Shown: positions 55,875-64,000 of the stretch, piece after piece
Layout of the letters: each line of letters begins with the position of its first letter
How positions within the stretch are numbered: the stretch's first letter is position 1
Assembly (NCBI RefSeq): GCF_907165205.1
Contig: NC_058189.1
Span: 15,374,001-15,438,000 of the forward strand
Direction of reading: 5' to 3'
Length of the DNA: 64,000 bases
Source of the DNA: Coccinella septempunctata
Lineage: Eukaryota > Arthropoda > Insecta > Coleoptera > Coccinellidae
Made by a program: the position numbers and the translations under genes
Notes under the pieces: model-generated
What the model was told of the DNA's origin: nothing
Seen by the model: only the letters and a program-made list of their open reading frames with translations
The model's database searches: none

Positions 55875-57687
55875 TTTCCTCCTAGTAGATGAAAATGACA
55901 TAATCAAAGTGCTGAAAAAAATTAAGAATAGTTCGCCAGGTTCTGATACTATCTCGATATCGTTCGTTAAAATTTGCAGTCCTCATATACTTCTATTTCT
56001 TGTCAACATTTATAACAGCATTATACTCAGTTCTAAGTTCCCCTCTTCTTGGAAATGTGCCCGTGTCACACCTATCCCGAAAAAAGGTATTCCAAAGGAG
56101 CTTTCTGATCTAAGACCGATCAGTATTCTACCTGGATTATCTAAAATTTTAGAGAAGATAATGGCAGTCCAACTATCCGAATATCTCGAGCAGAATGGGA
56201 TTCTGCCTGCGACTCAGTCTGGTTTTCGTCCGGGTTATAGTGCAAACAGTGCACTTCTCGATGTGACTGATGACATTTTTCAGTCCATTGATGAATCCAG
56301 ATGTAGATGTTCTGTTTTATTTTTGCTGGACTTCACTAGAGCCTTCGATACTGTGCGGCATGATATCCTTTTGGCTATCTTGAAATCTTGTGGAGTGTCA
56401 GGTGTAGCTCTTAATCTTCTGAGCTCCTATCTTGCTGGACGTTCGCAGTTTGTGAAGTTGGGTGACAGGCTCCATGCGCTAAATCTGTTCAGAGCGGAGT
56501 TCCCCAGGGCTCGGTGCTTGGGCCTCTTCTCTTCATAGTGTACACCAGCCAATTCTCCAAGAGTATCCTTCATGGAAAAGTTCATATGTATGCTGACGAT
56601 TTTCAGATTCTTTTTGATTTCCTCATAAATAATTTTGATACCGCAGCTGTTAGAATAAATGAAGATCTAGATCGGTTGACACTTATAGCGGAAAAACATT
56701 CTTTGATATTGAATGCAAGGAAATCATTCGCTATAATTTTTGGGTCGAAAAATAACAAAAACTTTGTTGAGAATAATTTCAGGCCTGTGATCCGCTGTGA
56801 TACCATTAATTTCCAGGAGAACGTAAGAGACTTGGGCCTGATTGTGGACAGCTCGTTGAGATTTCGTGAGCATGCTATGTGTTTGATCCGGAGAGCGTAT
56901 GGGGCCCTGAGGATGCTCTACCAGCATAGATCTTATTTGCCTACTACTACAAAGAGGGTCTTGTGTGAGAGTTTGGTCATGTCAAAATTTAATTATAGTT
57001 CTACTGTCTACAGCTTTTGTCTTGACCAAGAAACATTAGGTCGAATACAGCGTGTTCAATATAGCTGCATCAGGTTCATATATGGGATTAGGAAATATGA
57101 GCATGTCTCGCATATGCTAAAGGCGCTGTACTGGTTGCCAATAAAAAAATGTTTTGAGTATTATGCCTTGTGTACTTATCATAAAATTATAATTGAGAAA
57201 TGTCCGCCATATCTTTACAACAAACTGAGGTATAGAACTGATATTCATAATTTGGATGTAGGACAGAGGAATCTGCTCTCTTGTCCCCAGCACAGAACGG
57301 CCATCTTCCAGAGGAGTTTCAGGTACAATGTGGTAAAATTTTATAACGCAGTGCCAAATGAGTTCAAAACGTTAACGCTCGTAAGATTCAAGAGGGAAAT
57401 CAGGGCTCATCTCCTTCAGGCTCTGTATGCATAATATATCTGATTGTTTTCGACAGTCAGTTTTTTTTTTCTTCCGTTGTTTCAGATACACCTTTTTATG
57501 TTTATTTTTTGTAAATTCTGCTCCTTGAAATTGTATTGTTGATCAACTATTTTTTTCTCTCTCTTTAGTGCTTATTCCAAATTGTGTCACATAACAAGGT
57601 TTAAGTGGTAGAGCACCTACTAGGTGAACTTCCCCTTGAGGTTTAAATTGGGAAAATAAAGACATTATTATTATTAGTATTATTATG
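55875..57687 (+). mobile_element. LINE family F reverse transcriptase, 5'-truncated
   Basis: Frame one (55909-56500) has 'KNSSPGSDTISISFVKI', 'SSWKCARVTPIPKKGIPKEL', 'LRPISILPGLSKILEKIMA', 'TQSGFRPGYSANSALLDVTD' and 'LFLLDFTRAFDTVRHDIL'. A one-base shift near 56.49 kb leads to the second frame (to 57434) with 'GVPQGSVLGPLLF', catalytic 'MYADDFQILFDF', 'VRDLGLIVDSSLRFREHAM' and a C-terminal 'LKALYWLPIKKCFEYYAL' region. A ~230-bp 3' UTR ends in an ATT-type tail at about 57663-57687. Endonuclease and ORF1 are missing; the tail and motifs suggest the CR1/I side of Jockey-group LINEs. Confidence 0.87.
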
Positions 57688-57789
57688 TCCATGAATGTAC
57701 ATCCTTCGAATGTTGAGAAATGAATAATTATGGATACACGAAAATGACACATCCAGTTGTCGTACAGAAAAGTACAATTTCTGGAAGTA

Positions 57790-58381
57790 CTGTTATGGTT
57801 CGAGTTTTCCCAAAAGAATATTGTTTAGTTTAGTTTGTTCAATGAGTATTAGAACCTAGAAGAAATTTTTGTTAATTCATAAGAAATTCATTCATCATAG
57901 ATGCTGTGTTAGGATGGCATAGAAACATAAAGAAATATAGAAAGTTGTCAGTCGGGAATTTTAGAAAAGTCAGTTGAGAATTAAATATTTTCGATAAGTT
58001 GCGATACCGTTGATTTGAATAACAAGTTTATGTACAAAATAAATAAAGGTACAATAAACGGAAGATATTATTTTATAAATTAATTTGTTATAACAATCAA
58101 CGAAATCGTAACTTATGAAACAGAAAACGATTCATTCAAACTTGTTATTCAAATCAACGGAATCGCAACTTATCGAAAATATTTAATTCTCAACTGACTT
58201 TTCTAAAATTCCCGACTGACAACTTTCTATTTAAATTTTTTTATGTTTCCATGCCATCCTAACACAGCATCTATGATGAATGAATTTCTTATGAATCAAC
58301 AAAAATTTCTTCTAGGTGCTAATACTCATTGAACAAACTAAACGAATCAATATTATTTTGGGAAAACTCATACCATAACAG
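57790..58381. mobile_element. 592-bp foldback MITE with ~240-bp arms
   Basis: Flanked by TA (57788-57789, 58382-58383). The left end CTGTTATGGTTCGAGTTTTC matches the reversed right end CTGTTATGGTATGAGTTTTC, and the arms stay paired for about 240 bp, through 'gtcagtcgggaattttagaa' and 'gataagttgcgat'. A ~110-bp AT-rich centre has no coding. TA duplication and long arms suggest a Tc1/mariner-type or foldback MITE. Confidence 0.88.
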
Positions 58382-58393
58382 TATATATAATTA

Positions 58394-58675
58394 TGTAATC
58401 GCACCCCATATTAATTCAATGTAACTTATCCAGATTAACCATAAGCTTTGTATATGACTATGTTGCAGCCTGCAAAGTCAGCAGTGAACACCTGCAGTGC
58501 TGAGTCACATCCTATAGATAAGATATTTGTATAAAAGCATCTTCTTCCTTGCCTTCAATGAAGAAATAGATCTAGAGCCTTAGTCGATAGTCATAGTTTA
58601 CACAGAATATTCAAATATTCTCTATTGTAATAAAGTGTTTTTTAAAAACCAAGTCTTCATCCCAAAATTCATAAT
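58394..58675 (+). mobile_element. 5' LTR of a Ty3/gypsy element (approximate limits)
   Basis: Begins about TGTAATCGC at 58394 and ends just before 'ttggcgacgaggatggga' (58675 on), a likely primer-binding site. It contains TATAAAAG at about 58531 and AATAAA at about 58629, in promoter-then-poly(A) order. The matching 3' LTR lies beyond the window, so limits are uncertain. Confidence 0.65.
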
Positions 58676-59113
58676 TGGCGACGAGGATGGGATTGTGCCA
58701 GGTCTGAAGAAGAGTGAATAGTGCCAGTCCAGTGTACCAGCTCCAGATCAGATACAGGTATCTGGCTGATGGTTTCAACCATCAAGCACACCTGAAGAAC
58801 CAGTGGAAGAAGACCGGAGAGTCCGATTGACGGAGTAGCGTCCTCAACGACTTCAAGACTATCGGTGAGCATTTCCTATTTCTCCCCAGTTTCCCTAATC
58901 TGGTAAAAAATTGTATAGTTTTTTCTAGGTTTCTTTAAAAAACCGATTTTCAGAAGTTTTTCCTAGGTTTCTTTATTAAGAAAAAACCGATTACTATTTT
59001 AATATTGATAATTTATCTTGATACTGTAATTACTTTATAATATTTAATATTTTTTATACTTCACAATTACGTCGATAAAACATTTTTCGGGTCGTAAAAA
59101 GAAAATAAATAAG

Positions 59114-60650
59114 ATGGCACAAGAGAGAATAGATTTGTCACTAGCTGAAAAATTTGGTGTGCTTTTGCCTAAATTTTCTGGTATTGAAAATGAACTTCAT
59201 TCTTTTATTAAGAGTTCCGAACAATATCTATTAATGTTTGCGGATGAAAATCAAATAGTAAAGAATTATTGTTATGCTGTCATTAAATCAAAACTGACTG
59301 ATAGAGCCCTAGCTGAGGTTTCCACATCTGATATTCCTGATAATTAAGGATTATTAAAGAACTTTTTATATAGCAAATTTGGTGATAATATTAATTTAGA
59401 CGTTTTGATTCATAACTTACAATTTTTGACTAAAAAACCTCATGAAGATTTATTAGCTTTCATTGATAAAATTAATGCGATGAAAATCAGAATAAATTAC
59501 AGCCGATTTAATGCCTGATCCAGAGAAACAAATTTATAAATCTAATATTCATAAAATTTGTAAAACCGTGCTAAATTCGAATGCCCCCGTAGAATTGAGA
59601 ACCTATTTGTTGAGATAAATTCATCAGAGTAAAGCAAAACCAAATCCCTTACTCATTCAGAATTCTCGACAAATATAAATATGTCAAATGCGATTGGTTT
59701 ATTAGTCAACAATATTAGTGCTGGCGGTCAAAGTGTTGAATAACATACCCCAGCAGTTTTCGACTGTGAGAGCATATTATGTTATTTGCTATTGGAACCT
59801 ATATACTGTATATAAGCATCTTTTAGGAATAAGATATTTCTCTCCGTTTTAGTTAGTTCTTGTTTGATATTCATTGAGAGTATAGATCGACCTCCGTTAA
59901 ATCGATTGAATCAATATACAGATTATTTCACAGAGTGTGTTTCATTGAAGAAGAATTTATCCTAAACCAACCTAATTTCCAACACTATTTGATTACCAAT
60001 AATGCACTTTCTTTCGACGAAACGGTCAATGCCGTGAAGGATTATTTGTGCAATATGGCACAATATGAATTATTAGATAAGAGCCGTCGCACCAAGAATA
60101 TGCAACCTTCGAATAAAGCATTTAATTTTATCAGTCAACGTACCGACATAATTATTCGTTCAATCATCAGCCGAGAAATAATGTTAATAGATTTTATAAT
60201 AATCAGCATAATTTTCCGTCTCAGCCGATTCAGATTCAACAGCGGCTAGTGAAAACTCATTATCCTTCATATCGTGAAACTTTCGAAAGACCAAATCCAC
60301 AACGAAATCAAAATGTTAATGTTTTCAAGCCTAACCCTAATTATAGAAATAAGAGTCCGCCTGAAAAAATGTCTATACAGACTAGAAACTACCCGCAGAA
60401 ACGAGCAAATTATTCCACGCAATATAATGTTAATCCACAAAGAAACTTCTATAATAATCGCAATGAAAATTATCCAAATGTGAATAATCATAGTAATGAA
60501 AATATTCCTAATTTTACGTTCGAAGAATTGACTCACGCTGAAGAAGAAAAGCGAAAAGAGAATTTTTACAGTCAATCAAAACCTTCTACGTCAAAGATGC
60601 AACCCAATCAAAATTTTCGTCACTCAGCCGAAAAACTCGCATTGACTTAA
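59114..60650 (+). pseudogene. Ty3/gypsy gag, broken
   Basis: Starts MAQERIDLSLAEKFGVLLPK and continues with a gag-like capsid stretch ('FSGIENELHSFIKSSEQYLL', later 'LDVLIHNLQFLTKKPHEDLL'), broken by a stop at 59345 and another near 59.52 kb. A 204-bp insertion splits 'GGQSVE' from 'EEFILNQPNFQHYLI'. The C-terminal piece (60249-60650) is Asn/Arg/Gln-rich ('NPQRNFYNNRNENYPNV'), a likely nucleic-acid-binding tail in place of a CCHC knuckle, which I do not find. Capsid protein of a decayed copy. Confidence 0.7.
59741..59944. mobile_element. 204-bp solo-LTR-like insertion in gag
   Basis: Flanked by TTGAA at 59736-59740 and 59945-59949; removing it and one TTGAA restores the gag frame ('QSVE|EEFIL'). 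It has a TATA-like 'gtatataagc' motif and 5-bp duplication, as for a solo LTR, but its ends (TAACAT...GTTTCA) are not the standard TG...CA on this strand. Confidence 0.55.
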
Positions 60651-60699
60651 ACCAAACGTTAGAATATCATAATCAATTACCCTATGTAGAATTTGAATA

Positions 60700-61297
60700 T
60701 CCTAAGTTTAAATTATTGATTGATAGTGGATGTTCAGTTTGTCTAATTGATCCAAAATTCGCTTATAATAATTTTAAAGGAAATATTTTTAGAAAAGATA
60801 CTACCCTTACTGCATGTTTCAGATCTCAAACGTCAAACGAAAAAGTTTTATTGCCTTTATTTTCCGAATTAAAAATGAATGATTGTCATCCCTTTGTTCT
60901 TTGTAAATTTCATAAAAATTATGATGGTTTAATAGGAGCAGATTTTCTCAATAAATACGATTTGAGAATTGATTTCAAAAATATGGTTTTAGAAAATGAT
61001 TTTTGTCAAATCCCTTTCAAATATCAACAAGTTTGTCAAAATCCTACAAGAATTCCTATAGATTTGAGTCATTTAGAACCCAAAATAAAAAGTCAACTGA
61101 TCAAAATCTTTCAAACCAATGATAAAGTCCTTCAATTGCCAGGTCAACCATTGAATTTTTCAAGTAAAATAAAACACAGAATTAGAACGATTGATGAAAA
61201 TCCAGTTCACTGTAAAATTTATCGTTATCCAGAGATTCATCGTGAAGAGGTGAAAAACCAAATTGAAGATTTATTAGAAATTATCCGGGAAAACTAA
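60700..61297 (+). pseudogene. Ty3/gypsy pol: aspartic protease
   Basis: Contains the retropepsin active site 'LLIDSGCSVCLID' at the start and the second-loop motif 'GLIGADFLNKYDLRIDF'. It continues into the RT lead-in 'HRIRTIDENPVHCKIYRYPE' and 'EEVKNQIEDLLEIIRE'. The usual 20-odd residues between 'GIIR' and 'GKTKWR' are missing: an internal deletion of roughly 60 bp near 61285-61290 also shifts the frame into the RT part. The protease itself looks intact. Confidence 0.85.
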
Positions 61298-61304
61298 ATG
61301 GCGT

Positions 61305-62969
61305 ATGGCCATAGATTATAGAAAGTTAAATGAAAAAACTATTGACGATAAGTATCCATTACCTCAAATTGACTCTATCTTAGACAAACTCGGTAACAAA
61401 AAATATTTCTCAACCTTAGATTTAGCATCCGGATTTCATCAAATAGGGTTGGATGAAAATTCGATTGAAAAAACTGCTTTTACCGTCGAAAACGGACATT
61501 ATGAGTTTTTAAGAATGCCTTTCGGACTTAAGAATGCGCCAGCAACTTTTCAGAGATTAATGAACGAAGTTTTGAAAAATTTTATTGGAAAAATATGCTA
61601 TATTTATATGGATGATATAATAATATTTTCAGAAACTATTGAACAGCATTTAGCTGATATACATAATATTTTAGAAACACTTGCATCAGAAAATCTGAAA
61701 ATTCAGTTAGATGAATGTAATTTCTTTAAAACAGAAATTGAATTTCTTGGTCATGTAATAACTCCTGAAGGAATCAAACCAAATCCAAATAAATTAGAAG
61801 CTATTCAAAATTATCCTATTCCTAAAACACAGAAGGAAATTAAATCTTTCCTTGGTCTTATAGGATACTACAGAAAATTCATTCCCAATTTTGCAAAAAT
61901 TACCAAATCATTGACAATGTGTTTGAAGAAGAATGCAAAAATTAATATTGACAACTCTGATTACATTGAATCCTTTGAATTATGCAAAAATAATTTATTG
62001 AATCACCCAATACTCCGATATCCCGATTTTAATGCTTCCTTTGTTTTGACAACTGATGCGTCAGGTTTTGCGATAGGTTCAGTTTTATCCCAAGGAGAAC
62101 CACCTGATGATCTTCCGATCGCCTACGCAAGTCGTACTCTATATCCCGCTGAAACTCGATATAGCACAATAGAAAAAGAATTATTATCAATTGTTTGGTC
62201 ATGTAAACATTTTCGACCATACCTCTACGGAAGGAAATTCACGATCTATACAGATCATAAACCATTAATTTGGCTATTTTCGTTAAAAGAACCGAATTCA
62301 AGATTAATGCGCTGGAGAATCAAGTTAGAAGAATACGATTACGAAATCAAGTATAGAAAAGGATCGATGAATAATGCCGATGCATTAAGTAGAATTATAT
62401 GGAAATCTGAAAATGAGAAAACGTATGAAAACTTTTTGAAACTAAATGAAAATAATGATATTCCAGAACCAAATAATGTTAAAGAAAAAGAAGGTAATTT
62501 ATTTGAAGCTCCAAAAAAGTATTCATTTGCACACTGTGTATCTAGAGATCTAGAAATGAGTAAAGGAATCGCGTCAATTTTTAAAAATAAATACGGAAAT
62601 GTAGGTGAATTAAAGTTACAAAATAAGGGTATTGGTGAAGTCGCGTTTATTAGAAAACACAATAAGAATATTTATTATTCAATAACAAAAGAATTTTATT
62701 TTAATAAACCTAATTATGAAAATGTTTTTGAATGTTTAATCAAGCTCAAAGAATTATGTGAATTTAATAACGATAAATATTTAGCATTACCGCGATTAGC
62801 AAGTGGTTTAGATAGATTGGAATGGTCATGCATTTTCAATATGATCAAATATATTTTCAATGAATCAAAAATCAATGTAGTTATTTATTATTTATCAAGA
62901 TCAAAAAATGAGTATATTGAAGAGTTTAATGGAATCGAAGATGACGAAATTTCTTTGATTATCAGATGA
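61305..62969 (+). pseudogene. Ty3/gypsy pol: reverse transcriptase, RNase H and macrodomain
   Basis: A 554-codon open stretch. RT (residues 1-180): 'MAIDYRKLNEKTIDDKYPLP', 'STLDLASGFHQIGLD', 'FLRMPFGLKNAPATFQRLMN', catalytic 'YIYMDDIIIFS' and 'EFLGHVITPEGIKPNP'. RNase H (~245-365): 'FVLTTDASGFAIGSVLSQ', 'YSTIEKELLSIVWSCKHFRP', 'IYTDHKPLIWLF' and 'NNADALSRI'. Residues ~400-532 form a macrodomain of the TARG1/OARD1 type, unexpected in a gypsy pol. The frame ends with TGA at 62969; integrase continues in another frame. The RT start lacks part of the fingers owing to the deletion upstream, so this copy is dead. Confidence 0.9.
62505..62900 (+). other. TARG1/OARD1-like macrodomain within gypsy pol
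   Basis: Signature segments: 'FAHCVSRDLEMSKGIASIF' (ADP-ribose loop), 'GEVAFIRKHNKNIYYSITKE' (with Lys at pol residue 462), 'NKPNYENVFECLIKLKEL' and 'LALPRLASGLDRLEWSCIF' (Asp at residue 503), then a C-terminal strand 'INVVIYYLS'. The order and spacing match the OARD1/TARG1 family, which hydrolyses ADP-ribose ester links on Asp/Glu, using a Lys and an Asp. Both appear retained. Confidence 0.8.
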
Positions 62970-64000
62970 TGAACTAGACGAATGCGTTGATCTTTTAACT
63001 AACCCTAACGAGGAATTACCAGTTTTAGAAACTGAAGATTTAAGTGAATTACAAACAGGAAATGTTATTATTCACAGCGATGTCACAGTTCATAGTGGTA
63101 TTGAAAACCCCATTTTAGAAATTCCTTACTCTGAAAGAAGCGTAAATGCCTATCCGTTACAAATTATTTTCAAAATAGCATCGAATTTTAATGTTACGAA
63201 AATTAAATTATTTGGAGATAAACTCAGATTTAGAGTGTCCATTAATTCAATTGATAAAGATATTTTTCAGTTTATTAAAGAATTCGTACAACCTAAAAAG
63301 TCATACACAATATATTTCGCGTCTCAGGAATTAGAAAAACCTTTTATAAACATTTTACAGAATGAATTCGATCATAAAACAATCTCAAATATTTTGCTAG
63401 AAGATATAGAAGATAAAGAAGAACAACTCTTGAGAATTCAACAATATCATGTAACCAAGACTATTCATCGTGGCTTAAGAGATAATTTAATAAGTTTGAG
63501 AAAAAAGTATTATTGGCCGAATATGAATAAAGATGTTCAAAATTATATTAATGCATGTGAAATTTGTCAAAAGAATAAGTACGAAAGAACACCCATTGAA
63601 TTACAGTTTAAACCAAACCCGATAGGATCAAAACCTTTCACACATATTTATTGTGATACTATAAGATTTGGCCAAAATTATTGCTTGAGCATAGTAGACT
63701 CATTTTCAAGGTTGGGTCAGTGTTACCCTTTACTTCAGAAAACGGGAACAGAAATTGTAGATAAATTAATAATGTTTTTCAGTCATTATGACATTCCTAT
63801 AAAAATAACCTGTGACAATGGACTTGAATTTAAAAATAGCGTAGTACAAGATTTTTGCAGAGTCCATCAAATTGAAATTCATTATATTACTAATTATAAT
63901 CCTAATTCAAATGCTTTAATAGAAAGATTCCATTCAACCCTGATCGAACAAATGAGAACTATTGAAACTAAAAACTCCACATTCCAAAGTAAATTAGCAC
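62962..64000 (+). pseudogene. Ty3/gypsy pol: integrase (partial, runs off window)
   Basis: Open from about 62962 to the end in a frame different from RT; it begins 'LSDDELDECVDLLTNPNEEL'. After ~160 residues of unassigned linker comes the HHCC zinc domain ('HVTKTIHRGLRDN', 'YYWPNMNKDVQNYINACEIC') and the catalytic core: 'THIYCDTIRFGQNYCLSIVD' (first Asp), 'IKITCDNGLEFKN' (second Asp) and 'NSNALIERFHSTLIEQM' (Glu). All three catalytic residues are visible. A one-base shift near 62.96 kb separates it from the RT-macrodomain part. The C-terminus and 3' LTR are outside the window. Confidence 0.88.

Overview
This window is insect nuclear DNA: AT-rich, densely packed with retroelements, with animal core histones whose H2A and H2B tails are of insect type, a spliced mitochondrial-protein gene remnant, and hAT, MULE, LINE, BEL and Ty3/gypsy elements typical of arthropods. 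A beetle-like genome would fit, but I cannot fix the species. There is no sign of bacterial operons, tRNAs or rRNA.

Region 1 (1-17.9 kb) is a replication-dependent histone cluster invaded by transposons. Histone H4 (-) and H3 (+) share a divergent promoter, followed by H1 (+, with a frameshift in its N-terminal tail), H2B (+) and H2A (+). All five genes keep the canonical 3' histone stem-loop. H2B and H2A are 8.7 kb apart and in the same orientation, separated by several LINE fragments and two hAT-like insertions.

Region 2 (17.9-26.3 kb) is a minus-strand Jockey-like LINE broken by a 1.0-kb hAT MITE (8-bp target duplication) and a 2.35-kb insertion (11-bp duplication), then a BEL/Pao integrase fragment, then the last three exons of a UQCRC2-like gene (complex III core 2) that carries an in-frame stop and has no visible 5' exons.

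Region 3 (26.3-35.4 kb) is a nearly full-length two-ORF LINE with RNase H (16-bp target duplication) inserted at the UQCRC2 poly(A) signal. Nested in it is a 3.5-kb LINE with one intact 1079-aa ORF (11-bp target duplication). Removing the nested element restores the host LINE reading frame exactly.

Region 4 (36.2-53.1 kb) contains two members of one foldback MULE family. A 794-bp palindromic copy sits in a LINE with a 9-bp target duplication. A 13-kb composite copy has a degraded minus-strand coding region (zinc finger, MULE DDE transposase, YqaJ nuclease, Ulp1-like protease, Cys/His finger) and one terminal arm amplified into about 36 tandem 141-bp units. The architecture recalls Drosophila FB-NOF and suggests a satellite born from a transposon arm.

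Region 5 (53.1-64 kb) has a Harbinger-like MITE, a LINE fragment, a 592-bp foldback MITE, and a degraded Ty3/gypsy element running off the window. Its pol has a macrodomain resembling the TARG1/OARD1 ADP-ribosyl hydrolase between RNase H and integrase, with the apparent catalytic Lys and Asp retained. That macrodomain and the satellite-bearing foldback MULE are the two most unusual things here.
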